Shown one piece after another: positions 1 through 7,749 of a DNA stretch of 21,018 nt. Source of the stretch: Sulfurimonas sp. (GTDB lineage Bacteria > Campylobacterota > Campylobacteria > Campylobacterales > Sulfurimonadaceae); contig JALUKS010000184.1 of the NCBI GenBank assembly GCA_027056465.1, positions 1 to 21,018 on the forward strand, given 5' to 3'. The stretch's first letter is position 1. The number at the start of each line of letters is the position of its first letter. The position numbers were made by a program, and so were the translations under genes. The notes under the pieces were generated by a model. It was given only the letters and a program-made list of their open reading frames with translations, was not told the DNA's origin and did not search any database.

Positions 1-35
1 TTACCTAAACATGCATCTACAAATATTTTTCCCAT
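1..35 (-). CDS. hemE: Uroporphyrinogen decarboxylase HemE, first 11 codons only (partial)
   Basis: An ATG at 35-33 on the minus strand opens a frame that runs off the left edge and reads MGKIFVDACLG. This matches the N-terminus I recall for campylobacterial HemE (K-I-F-V-D-A-C, followed in full proteins by the TPYTPVWMMRQAGRYLPEY region). HemE decarboxylates uroporphyrinogen III to coproporphyrinogen III in cytosolic haem synthesis. A good ribosome binding site (AAGGA) lies about 8 bases upstream, and the start is 11 bases past the stop of the YqhA-family gene, so the two are probably co-transcribed. Only 11 residues are visible, so the call is moderate. Confidence 0.55.
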   Translation of the reverse strand, partial: MGKIFVDACLG

Positions 36-46
36 ATTAATTTTCC

Positions 47-568
47 TTAATGATTATGATGTCCTACTTTACCTAAAAAGTATAAACCTACAGCTACAGC
101 AGTGATAGAAAGTGCGAAATAGAGCATTTCTAATGCTCCATTGTACTCAGTATGTCCAACTTTTTGAAAAAAACCAACTACTAATACCATTACAATAACT
201 TTAGAAATTTTATCTTTAAGTTGATCTAGTGAATGGATAGCGAGAATTTTATTGTCTTCACCATCTTTCTCTTTTGCTGCATCTATATCTGAGATAAAAA
301 GCTCATAAAGTCCAAATGCAAAAAGTAGCATAACAACACCGATAAGATATAAATCAACTGCCCCGATAATTCCACCGACTACATCTTCATGGAAATTTTT
401 AGGGTGTGCATGATGTAGATAAGTAGTGAAAACAAATTTTGCACTATCATAAACATCAATCGAAGCAACGATAAAGAGAACTACCGCTCCTATGATTCCA
501 AAAATAACAGCAAGAATAATCATAAAACGAGAAGACCAGAGTCCTCCCTCAAAAATTCTTTCTATCAT
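47..568 (-). CDS. UPF0114 / YqhA-family inner membrane protein
   Basis: This 173-residue membrane protein resembles the UPF0114 (YqhA) family, whose function is unknown. The start chosen is the ATG at 568 (MIERIFEGGLWSSRF), which gives the family's usual N-terminus. It shares one base with the asd stop (TAATG) and has an AGGAAG ribosome binding site at the end of asd. A start at 598 would add ten residues (MDRISRRGSI) that look like asd read in another frame. Visible membrane segments lie near residues 15-37, 65-92 and 120-165, with a charged cytosolic loop (about 93-117) between the second and third. The C-terminus ends in a His-rich GHHNH. The tight overlap implies translational coupling to asd; no functional link follows from the neighbours. 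Confidence 0.8.
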   Translation of the reverse strand: MIERIFEGGLWSSRFMIILAVIFGIIGAVVLFIVASIDVYDSAKFVFTTYLHHAHPKNFHEDVVGGIIGAVDLYLIGVVMLLFAFGLYELFISDIDAAKEKDGEDNKILAIHSLDQLKDKISKVIVMVLVVGFFQKVGHTEYNGALEMLYFALSITAVAVGLYFLGKVGHHNH

Positions 569-1608
569 TATACTTCCTCTTCTTGAAATTCTATCCATTT
601 TTGGGCGATTCTTACTGCATTTGTAGCAGCACCCACACGAAGATTATCTGCAACTATAAAAAGGTGAAGCATATTTTTTGCATAGACATCATTACGAATA
701 CGTCCTACAAATGTTTCATTTTTATCCACACAAGTTGCTGGCATAGGATAGAGTGCTTCATCAGGGTTATCAAGGATAACAAGATTTGGTGCGCGAGATA
801 AAATTTCTCTCGCTTCATCTGCATTTACTTCAGAATCAAAAGTAAGAGTCAGTGTTTCAGCATGACCACGAAGAGTTGGTACACGAACACATGTCGCACT
901 AAGTGCTACATCTTTATTGAGGATTTTAACAGTCTCGTTGACCATTTTCATCTCCTCTTTCGTGTAACCATTATCAGTAAACACATCTATTTGTGGAATA
1001 ACATTAAGTGCAATCTGTTGATTAAATACTTTATGCTCTGCATCTTGAAGTGTAAATGCAAAAAATGCTTGCATCTGATTTACTAACTCTTCCATGGCAG
1101 TTTTTCCAGCGCCACTTGTCGCTTGATACGTTGAAACATCAACGCGAGTGAGGTCATAGGCTTCATCGAGTGGCTTAAGTGTTTGCACCATTTGGATAGT
1201 TGAACAGTTAGGATTTGCGATGATTCCCGTCTGTCTCCATTTTTTAATATCTTGAGGGTTTACTTCTGGAACTACTAAAGGAGTATTTTCATCCATTCTA
1301 AAGTGAGAAGTATTGTCTATGACAACTGCTCCAGCTTTTACAGCAGAAGGAGCGAACTCAGCACTTACGCTACCACCAGCAGAGAAAAGTGCTATGTCTA
1401 CTTTATAATCAGCAAATACATTATGAGTAAGCTCTATAATAGGTAGTTCTTCCCCATTGTACTCTACATTTTTCCCTACACTTCTTGAGCTTGCAAGAGG
1501 AATAAGTTTGTTTATCGGAAAATCTATCTCTGCTAACACTGTTAAAATCTCTTCACCAACGGCACCATTTGCACCAACTACTGCTACATTATATGTCTTT
1601 TTACTCAT
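568..1608 (-). CDS. asd: Aspartate-semialdehyde dehydrogenase
   Basis: This enzyme reduces L-aspartyl-4-phosphate to aspartate 4-semialdehyde with NADPH, the branch point to lysine, diaminopimelate, threonine and methionine; it acts in the cytosol. The 346 residues are a normal length. The N-terminus carries the dinucleotide-binding motif GANGAVGEE (about 12-20). The catalytic cysteine is C135 in NPNCSTIQ, and the acid/base histidine is H249 in LRGHAETL. The start at 1608 is supported by a TAGGAG ribosome binding site. The gene follows flgR by 29 bases and overlaps the YqhA-family gene by one base. In C. jejuni asd likewise sits beside flgR, so this placement is ancestral. Confidence 0.97.
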   Translation of the reverse strand: MSKKTYNVAVVGANGAVGEEILTVLAEIDFPINKLIPLASSRSVGKNVEYNGEELPIIELTHNVFADYKVDIALFSAGGSVSAEFAPSAVKAGAVVIDNTSHFRMDENTPLVVPEVNPQDIKKWRQTGIIANPNCSTIQMVQTLKPLDEAYDLTRVDVSTYQATSGAGKTAMEELVNQMQAFFAFTLQDAEHKVFNQQIALNVIPQIDVFTDNGYTKEEMKMVNETVKILNKDVALSATCVRVPTLRGHAETLTLTFDSEVNADEAREILSRAPNLVILDNPDEALYPMPATCVDKNETFVGRIRNDVYAKNMLHLFIVADNLRVGAATNAVRIAQKWIEFQEEEV

Positions 1609-1637
1609 ATTTATTATCTCCTATAATTTTAATTTCA

Positions 1638-2780
1638 TTATTTTCGTACATCAAGGAAGAGTTCATCTTTTTGAATCTCTTGTATTTCACTTAGTATAAC
1701 CGAGCGCTCTACAACTGAAATAAGTTCACGAATATTTCCTGGCCAGTTGTAGTCTAACAGTTCACTTTTTGCTTCATTTGAAAAAGTTTTATTTTCAAAA
1801 CCATACTTTTCACAATTACTTTTACAAGTTATTTCTGCAATCTCTAAAATCTCATCCTTACGCTCACGAAGTGGAGGAATATGAAGAGGTATGGTATTTA
1901 AACGGTAGTAAAGATCTTCTCTAAACTTATCATCTTGTATCTTTTCATGCAAGTTTGCATTAGTTGCTGAAACTATGCGAATATCAATTTTTATACTTTT
2001 TGAAGAACCTAAACGTCGTACTTCTTTTTCTTGAAGTGCTCGTAAGAGTTTGGCTTGAACGCCATAAGGCACTTCAGCTATCTCATCAAGAAAAAGTGTA
2101 CCGCCATTTGCTAACTCAAACTGTCCAGCTCTAGCTTCATTAGCATCTGTAAACGCACCTTTCTCAAATCCAAATAATTCACTTTCAATGAGATTATCAG
2201 GAATAGCTGCCATATTCAGAGCGATAAACGGCTTTTTATTACGAGGTGAGTTTTGGTGAATATAAGAAGCAAACAGCTCTTTTCCTACACCACTCTCTCC
2301 TAGTAATAAAATACTGGCATCTGTTTTCGATGCTTTATCAGCAATATTTAGTACTTTGCTGAGTGCTTTACTTGTACCTAAAAAACCACTATTCGATGTT
2401 TTCTTAGTTTTTGCTACACTCTTTTGTACTTTTTGAATCTTATCTTCTCTGGTTATAGCCCCAATAAGATCATCTATTTCAAAAGGTTTGAGTAAAAAAT
2501 CTTTTACCCCTAAGTGAATAGACTCAATAGCTCTTGTCAATGTTGCGTTTCCAGTCATGATAATGACTTCAAAACGACCATTAAGTTCTTTTACAAACTC
2601 GATACCATCCATCTTTGGCATATTAATGTCAGTAATCACTAAATCAAAACTATCATCAAGTTTTTTAAGAGCATCAACAGCATTTTTATAGGTAATGACT
2701 TCAAACTCTTCATAACCACCCATAGCAAGTTCAAGAGACTTACGCATGTTAATATCATCTTCAACTATTGCAATTTTCAC
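1638..2780 (-). CDS. flgR: Sigma-54 response regulator FlgR without DNA-binding domain
   Basis: An NtrC-type activator of 380 residues, likely the FlgR that switches on sigma-54 flagellar genes under the kinase FlgS. The receiver domain (1-115) has acidic pocket D8/D9, phosphoacceptor D51 (ITDINMPKMDG) and K98. The AAA+ domain follows: Walker A GESGVGKE (161-168), the sigma-54 contact loop GAFTDA (208-213), Walker B LFLDE (about 229-233) and PGNIREL (347-353). The protein ends about 27 residues later, so the usual C-terminal Fis-type helix-turn-helix is missing. As I recall, H. pylori FlgR is built this way too. The start is a GTG at 2780 with AGGA seven bases upstream. The order gyrA-flgP-flgQ-flgR-asd supports the name. 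Confidence 0.88.
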   Translation of the reverse strand: MKIAIVEDDINMRKSLELAMGGYEEFEVITYKNAVDALKKLDDSFDLVITDINMPKMDGIEFVKELNGRFEVIIMTGNATLTRAIESIHLGVKDFLLKPFEIDDLIGAITREDKIQKVQKSVAKTKKTSNSGFLGTSKALSKVLNIADKASKTDASILLLGESGVGKELFASYIHQNSPRNKKPFIALNMAAIPDNLIESELFGFEKGAFTDANEARAGQFELANGGTLFLDEIAEVPYGVQAKLLRALQEKEVRRLGSSKSIKIDIRIVSATNANLHEKIQDDKFREDLYYRLNTIPLHIPPLRERKDEILEIAEITCKSNCEKYGFENKTFSNEAKSELLDYNWPGNIRELISVVERSVILSEIQEIQKDELFLDVRK

Positions 2781-2798
2781 TATGTGTCCTAAAGAGAG

Positions 2799-3188
2799 CT
2801 ATTTTAAAGCCGATATTTTAACAGAATTATCATTAAAATCGACTTTGAAGCAGGTAGTTCTAAGAGTAATAATAGTTGTGGAACTATTAATATAATTTGT
2901 TGTACTCTCTGAGTGGTGTACACTAAGCCCAAGTTTATGCATATACTCAATAAATCTTTCATTATTAGTAGTGAGAATTTTTTGTAAATTTTTATCATCT
3001 CTTGTTTCAAAGATAATTGGGTCACTGGGTGAACCTTTACACTTTTGCATTGATTTTGCTATTTGCAGGGATTCATTATAGAGGGTGGCATCTTTTGTAA
3101 GGTAGCGATAAGATATAAGATATTCACTTGCATGAAGTGCAAGTGAGAAGAGAAGAAAAAAAAGTGTTACTGAAACTGAGCGTGAGAT
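2799..3188 (-). CDS. flgQ: Secreted motility protein FlgQ, apparently starting at a non-standard ATC codon
   Basis: The first ATG in this frame is at 3050 and would give only 83 residues. The open frame continues upstream through a textbook signal peptide (SVSVTLFFLLFSLALHA followed by SEY) before an in-frame stop at 3194-3192. No ATG, GTG or TTG occurs there. The best initiator is ATC at 3188-3186, with GGAG (3200-3197) eight bases upstream, giving 129 residues starting (M)SRSVSV. It would then overlap the end of flgP by 22 bases. The name rests on synteny: in C. jejuni flgQ lies between flgP and flgR and is required for motility. The mature part shows no domain I recognise and carries a few cysteines. 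The start is inferred; the frame and secretion signal are seen. Confidence 0.65.
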   Translation of the reverse strand: MSRSVSVTLFFLLFSLALHASEYLISYRYLTKDATLYNESLQIAKSMQKCKGSPSDPIIFETRDDKNLQKILTTNNERFIEYMHKLGLSVHHSESTTNYINSSTTIITLRTTCFKVDFNDNSVKISALK

Positions 3189-3670
3189 ATCTTTATCTCC
3201 ATCTCTACTTCACAAAGTCCCTCTTTGAAAGTTGTTTCTACGATGTTAGCATTTCTTACCATAGCTTGTACTGAAGTTCTCACAGTTGAGCGTTTTACCA
3301 TCATGTTTTTGATAAGATCTTGCCCATCAACACGAACACCTTTTACTTTTTCAGCGATAAGTCTATAGGCATCAGCAACAGCAGCACGCTTAGCAAGTGC
3401 ATAAGCTTGAGCTGGTGAAGATGTATTTATAGGTGCAACCCCTTGACCAATAACATCGATAAGTAGTTTCTTGTTAGCTTCAAGTACTTGTTCTTGTTCT
3501 GCACAAGGTGTCTGACATGTTGGAGAGTTTACATTTGTTGTTGATACCTTTGACGGTACTGTCACGGTCTCTGTTGGTATAGAATCAGAATCAGAAACAA
3601 CGACAGTTTCTGATGCAGCACAAAGTGATATGACATTTAGTAATATTACTAATACTAATGATTTTTTCAT
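3167..3670 (-). CDS. flgP: LPP20-family outer-membrane motility protein FlgP
   Basis: A 167-residue exported protein. Residues 1-19 form a signal peptide (MKKSLVLVILLNVISLC). A low-complexity Ser/Thr/Val linker follows (about 20-55), then an LPP20-type domain (about 68-165) with GQGVAP, AKRAAVADAYRLIAEKVKGVRVDG and VRTSVQ. In C. jejuni, FlgP is a lipoprotein of the outer-membrane basal disk around the flagellar motor, and its gene lies between gyrA and flgQ as here. Cys17 could be the lipid anchor, but the residues before it (I-S-L) are a poor lipobox because the position just before Cys is normally Gly, Ala or Ser. Two further cysteines (TCQTPC) sit in the linker. The AAGGA ribosome binding site supports the start. 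Confidence 0.83.
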   Translation of the reverse strand: MKKSLVLVILLNVISLCAASETVVVSDSDSIPTETVTVPSKVSTTNVNSPTCQTPCAEQEQVLEANKKLLIDVIGQGVAPINTSSPAQAYALAKRAAVADAYRLIAEKVKGVRVDGQDLIKNMMVKRSTVRTSVQAMVRNANIVETTFKEGLCEVEMEIKISHAQFQ

Positions 3671-3684
3671 CGAACATCCTTAAT

Positions 3685-3704
3685 ATGGAGTATGAATACT
3701 CCAT
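3685..3704. repeat. Perfect inverted repeat between gyrA and flgP
   Basis: ATGGAGTAT and ATACTCCAT form 9-bp arms around a 2-base centre (or 8 bp with a TGAA loop). It lies between the gyrA stop and the flgP ribosome binding site. In the direction of transcription no U-run follows it, so it is not a classical terminator for gyrA. A T7 run follows on the other strand only. It could be an RNA processing or stability hairpin that separates gyrA from flgPQR, or an operator. Confidence 0.5.
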
Positions 3705-3727
3705 CATTTAATTTTTTTAAGCAAATG

Positions 3728-6208
3728 CTATTCCAAAATAAGTACATTTTGAATTTCTTCGCCTTCATCTTCCTCTTTCTCCTCTTTTGGACAACGAGAA
3801 ATACTTGCAACATCATCACCTTTTACTATATAAACGCCAGAAGTATTACGGCTTGATTTTGAGATAGTTTGCATATCTACACGAATCATTTTACCTGATT
3901 TTGTAAGTGCCATCATATCCATTTCACCATCAACCATAAGACAACCGACAATATTTTTACCCGTTTTAGCAGTCATTTTCATAGCGATAACACCAGAACC
4001 ACCACGATTAGTGAGTCTATATTCACCAGCATCAGTACGTTTACCAATACCTTTTTCAGCGACCATCAAAATCTCTTGCTCATCATTTTCTATGATATTT
4101 GCATCAACTACTTCATCACCCTCATGTTTAAACTTAATACCACGCACACCACGAGTTGAACGACCCTGTTCGCGAGTTTTTTCTATCTCAAACTTAATAC
4201 ATTGTGAAAATTTAGTTACGATAAAGAGGTAACGTATATCTTGGTCTGCAATTTTTGCAGTGATAAGAGCATCATCATCATCAAGAACGATAGCACGAAC
4301 ACCATTACTTCTAATATTGCTAAATTCACTTAAATTTGTACGTTTAACTACACCATTTTGAGTGAAGAAAACAAGACCTTTATCTTCACTAAAATCAGTT
4401 GTAGGAATGATAGAACGGATTTTTTCATCTGCCATAAGGTTAATGAGATTTACAACAGCTTTACCCTTAGCTATACGACTTCCCTCAGGAATACGGTAAA
4501 CTTTGAGCCAGTGTAGCTGACCACGGTCTGTTACAAAGAGTAGGGTATCATGTGTGTTACAAGTAAAAAAACTTTCTATAAAGTCATCTTCATAAGTAGT
4601 AACAGCAGTCTTACCTTTTCCACCGCGTTTCTGTTTCTCGTAAGAAGCAAGAGGTACACGTTTAATATAACCACGGTGAGTAATAGTAACTACCATAGGC
4701 TCATTTGGAATAAGGTCTTCAATGTCAATATCATCATAATCATCTTCTATATCTGTTCTTCGACCCTCGGTATAAGTTAATGCGATTTCATTAAATTCTT
4801 CCGAGATGATACCTTTGAGTACATCTTCACTTTTAAGAATAGACTCTAAGTAGTTGATGAGTTTCATAAGCTCTGCTAACTCATTTTCTATCTTTTCGAT
4901 TTCAAGACCAGTCAAACGCCCAAGTCTCATAGCCACAATGCTAGATGCTTGAATCTCTGAGAAGTCAAACTCTGTAACAAGGTTCTCTTTTGCTTCATCT
5001 TCATTTGTAGAAGCACGAATAACACGAATAACATCATCTATAATATCTATAGCTTTTTTAAGACCCTCTAAGATATGCGCACGTGCTTTCGCTTTTTCAA
5101 GATCAAAGATAGTACGGCGAATGATAACTGTTTTTCTATGATTGATAAACTGCTTAAGTATCTCTATAATCCCAAATATTCTAGGCTCTTGATTTAATAT
5201 AGATAGCATGATGATACCAAAAGTAGTCTGCATGCTTGTCTGCTTGAAGAGGTTGTTTAAAACAATCTCACTCATAGCATCGCGTTTAAGCTCGATAACT
5301 ACACGCATACCATCACGGTCAGACTCATCACGAATAAGTGAAACGCCATCTATCATTTTATCTTTGACAAGATTAGCGATATTTTCAATGAGGCGAGCTT
5401 TATTGACTTGGTAAGGTAGCTCATCAATAACAATAATCTCTTTTTTCGCTTGTTGTTCTATGTGTGTCTTAGCACGAACTTTGATACGTCCACGACCTGT
5501 ATCATAAGCATCCATAATTCCTTTTTTGCCGAAGATAATACCACCAGTTGGAAAGTCAGGTGCTTTGATGTGTTCCATAATCTCAATAAGTGTGATATTA
5601 GGATTTTCAAGAAGTGCTTTAAGTCCGTTTATAATCTCTGTAGGATTATGAGGGGGGATATTTGTTGCCATACCAACTGCAATTCCTGAAGAACCATTTA
5701 TAAGAAGGTTAGGAACACGAGTAGGCATTACATCTGGCTCTTTAGTTGTGCCGTCGTAGTTGTCTATCATATTTACAGTATTTTTATCGAGGTCTTTGAG
5801 AAGTTCCCCTGCATATTTTGTCATACGAGCTTCTGTATATCTCATCGCTGCTGCAGAGTCACCATCAACAGAACCGAAGTTACCTTGACCATCTACAAGC
5901 TCCATACGCATTGAGAAGTCTTGTGCCATACGAACAAGTGCATCATATACTGCTGTATCACCATGTGGGTGGTACTGACCAATCACATCACCAACGATAC
6001 GTGCTGATTTCTTATACTTTGCTCCATGAGAGAGGTTAAGCTTATCCATCGCATAAAGTATACGTCTATGTACTGGTTTTAAACCATCTCTCACATCTGG
6101 AAGCGCACGTCCTACGATAACACTCATTGAGTAGTCAAGGTAAGAGTTCTGGAGAGTTTTTTCTATATTTATCTGTTCTATATCGTCGTTTGTTAGCAAG
6201 TCAGCCAT
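3728..6208 (-). CDS. gyrA: DNA gyrase subunit A
   Basis: GyrA is the breakage-reunion subunit of gyrase, acting with GyrB to introduce negative supercoils. The 826 residues are a normal length. The catalytic tyrosine is Y124 in AAMRYTEARM. The quinolone-resistance region reads HPHGDTAVYDALVRMAQDF, with Thr85 and Asp89, corresponding to the unmutated Thr86/Asp90 positions of C. jejuni. The C-terminal beta-pinwheel domain carries a GyrA box, here QKRGGKG instead of the classical QRRGGRG, and the protein ends in an acidic tail (EEKEEDEGEE). The start ATG at 6208 has AGGG eight bases upstream. It heads the minus-strand block leading into flgP and is transcribed divergently from amt. Confidence 0.98.
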   Translation of the reverse strand: MADLLTNDDIEQINIEKTLQNSYLDYSMSVIVGRALPDVRDGLKPVHRRILYAMDKLNLSHGAKYKKSARIVGDVIGQYHPHGDTAVYDALVRMAQDFSMRMELVDGQGNFGSVDGDSAAAMRYTEARMTKYAGELLKDLDKNTVNMIDNYDGTTKEPDVMPTRVPNLLINGSSGIAVGMATNIPPHNPTEIINGLKALLENPNITLIEIMEHIKAPDFPTGGIIFGKKGIMDAYDTGRGRIKVRAKTHIEQQAKKEIIVIDELPYQVNKARLIENIANLVKDKMIDGVSLIRDESDRDGMRVVIELKRDAMSEIVLNNLFKQTSMQTTFGIIMLSILNQEPRIFGIIEILKQFINHRKTVIIRRTIFDLEKAKARAHILEGLKKAIDIIDDVIRVIRASTNEDEAKENLVTEFDFSEIQASSIVAMRLGRLTGLEIEKIENELAELMKLINYLESILKSEDVLKGIISEEFNEIALTYTEGRRTDIEDDYDDIDIEDLIPNEPMVVTITHRGYIKRVPLASYEKQKRGGKGKTAVTTYEDDFIESFFTCNTHDTLLFVTDRGQLHWLKVYRIPEGSRIAKGKAVVNLINLMADEKIRSIIPTTDFSEDKGLVFFTQNGVVKRTNLSEFSNIRSNGVRAIVLDDDDALITAKIADQDIRYLFIVTKFSQCIKFEIEKTREQGRSTRGVRGIKFKHEGDEVVDANIIENDEQEILMVAEKGIGKRTDAGEYRLTNRGGSGVIAMKMTAKTGKNIVGCLMVDGEMDMMALTKSGKMIRVDMQTISKSSRNTSGVYIVKGDDVASISRCPKEEKEEDEGEEIQNVLILE

Positions 6209-6392
6209 TAGTACACCCTATGTAATTAAAAATAAATTCATTAATAATATCAAAATATTGCTTAAAAATATGTTTAAACTCTATAGATTTTGTGAAAAAA
6301 ATTTATTGATTAAATATTAAGCATAAAAATAGTGGTATTATCCTTTAATATATGGCATACTTCAGATGAAATAAAAACTCAAAAGGATTCAC
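6209..6392. promoter_or_regulatory. Divergent gyrA / amt promoter region
   Basis: This 184-base AT-rich gap must hold the promoters for gyrA (leftward) and amt (rightward). Candidate -10 hexamers for amt are TATTAT (6336-6341) and TAATAT (6346-6351), followed by an AAAGGA ribosome binding site. I see no convincing -35 boxes and no sigma-54 GG-N10-GC element, so the exact start sites are unassigned. Confidence 0.4.
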
Positions 6393-7703
6393 ATGAAGAA
6401 ATGGTTATTAGCACTCTTATTTGCTCTGCCAACACTTGTACTTGCAGATGATGCACCTACATTAGATACTGGAGATACTGCATGGATGATGATGTCTACT
6501 GCATTAGTACTTCTTATGACACCCGCTGGTCTTGCACTTTTCTACGGTGGTATGACAAGAAGTAAAAATGTACTTAACACTTATGCTATGGTTTTTGGAG
6601 CATTTGTGGTTGCATTTGTTGTTTGGATAGTTGCAGGTTACTCTATCGCGTTTGGAACAGCTGATTCAGCTGCAGTTCAAAATGTAATGGGTGGATTTGG
6701 TAATGTTTTCTTAAATGGTATTAGCTGGAAAGATTTAAGTGGAACTTATCCTACTTATGTATTTGTTGCATTTCAAGGAACTTTTGCTGCTATTACAGTA
6801 GCTATCGCATCGGGTTCAGTTATCGAGCGTATTAAGTTTTCAACTTGGTTAGTATTTGTAGCACTTTGGGGACTCGTAGTTTATGCTCCTGTTGCTCACA
6901 TGGTCTGGGGTGGAGATGGTGCATTTCTTTTTGATGCAGGTGCTTTAGACTTCGCTGGTGGTACTGTTGTACATATGAATGGTGGTTTAGCTGGTTTAGT
7001 ACTTGCGATATTAGTTGGTAAACGTACAGGTTATCCAAAAACTGCTATGAAACCTGCAAATGTAATGCTTACTGCTCTAGGAGCTGCTATTTTATGGTTC
7101 GGTTGGTATGGATTTAATGCAGGGTCTGCGTTTGGTGCTAATGCTATCGCTGGTGTTGCTCTCCTTACAACTACTATTGCAACGGCTGCTGCTGCTATCA
7201 CATGGATGCTTGCTGAGTGGGTTGTTTATAAAAAACCTACACTTCTAGGAATAGCTACTGGTGCAGTATCTGGTCTAGTTGCTATTACTCCTGCTGCTGG
7301 TTTTGTAAGTGTTGGTGGTGCATTTATCGTTGGTATTGCTGGTACACTTTTCGCATTCTGGGGTGTTACAGTGTTGAAGAAGAAACTTGGTTATGATGAT
7401 TCACTAGATGCTTTTGGTGTTCACTTCTTAGCTGGTCTTTTTGGTGCATTAGCAACTGGTCTTTTAGCTGTAAAAGATGCAGACTTACTATGGGATGGAC
7501 CATTAAAAGAGTCTGGAGATAGAATGGGACAGTTTATGGTTCAAGTTGAATCTGTAGTTGTTATTGGTCTCTTTACTCTTGTTGGTACTGTTGTTGTTTA
7601 TTACATCGCTACTGCACTAACTGGTGGCTCACGTGTTGATGAAGAGCAAGAAGCTATGGGTCTTGACGAATCAGTTCATGGTGAAAAATATCTTAACTCT
7701 TAA
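6393..7703 (+). CDS. amt: Ammonium transporter Amt
   Basis: Amt proteins are trimeric inner-membrane channels that take up ammonium. The 436-residue protein begins with a cleavable signal peptide (MKKWLLALLFALPTLVLADD), as is typical, and continues through eleven predicted membrane segments. Signature residues are visible: D186 in ALDFAGGTVVHMNGG (the ammonium-site aspartate) and the twin pore histidines H194 and H344 (FGVHFLAG). The last 25 residues are a charged cytosolic tail that may take part in regulation. The AAAGGA ribosome binding site supports the start. glnK follows after 46 bases, the classic amt-glnK pairing in which GlnK plugs the channel when nitrogen is sufficient. Confidence 0.96.
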   Translation: MKKWLLALLFALPTLVLADDAPTLDTGDTAWMMMSTALVLLMTPAGLALFYGGMTRSKNVLNTYAMVFGAFVVAFVVWIVAGYSIAFGTADSAAVQNVMGGFGNVFLNGISWKDLSGTYPTYVFVAFQGTFAAITVAIASGSVIERIKFSTWLVFVALWGLVVYAPVAHMVWGGDGAFLFDAGALDFAGGTVVHMNGGLAGLVLAILVGKRTGYPKTAMKPANVMLTALGAAILWFGWYGFNAGSAFGANAIAGVALLTTTIATAAAAITWMLAEWVVYKKPTLLGIATGAVSGLVAITPAAGFVSVGGAFIVGIAGTLFAFWGVTVLKKKLGYDDSLDAFGVHFLAGLFGALATGLLAVKDADLLWDGPLKESGDRMGQFMVQVESVVVIGLFTLVGTVVVYYIATALTGGSRVDEEQEAMGLDESVHGEKYLNS

Positions 7704-7714
7704 TGAGAGTTAGG
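7692..7714 (+). other. RNA hairpin spanning the amt stop codon
   Basis: TAACTCT (7694-7700) pairs with AGAGTTA (7706-7712) around a 5-base loop containing the amt TAA stop. Two more outer pairs (one G.T, one C-G) extend the stem to 9 bp. No T-run follows, so it is not a standard terminator. It could protect the 3' end of amt mRNA or reduce read-through into glnK. It ends next to the glnK -10 box. Confidence 0.45.
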
Positions 7715-7715
7715 T

Positions 7716-7721
7716 TATAAT
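7716..7721 (+). promoter_or_regulatory. Putative glnK promoter -10 box
   Basis: A perfect TATAAT lies 28 bases before the glnK start, within the amt-glnK gap and followed by an AAGGA ribosome binding site. It would let glnK be transcribed independently of amt. No clear -35 hexamer is seen. Confidence 0.5.
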
Positions 7722-7749
7722 ACAAAATAACTTTTATAAGGATTTATAG

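Noticed and set aside
569..598. Upstream start for the YqhA-family gene (ten extra residues)
   Set aside because: The extra residues are the end of asd read in another frame; the ATG at 568 has the better ribosome binding site and the family N-terminus.
3156..3163. A8/T8 tract near the flgQ start as a phase-variation switch
   Set aside because: Changing the tract by one or two bases in either direction does not link flgQ to an ATG, GTG or TTG, because the flgP stop or another stop precedes it in each frame. It may still be a mutation hot spot.
6300..6392. Sigma-54 promoter before amt
   Set aside because: TGGCAT at 6353 resembles a -24 element, but no GC follows at the -12 position.
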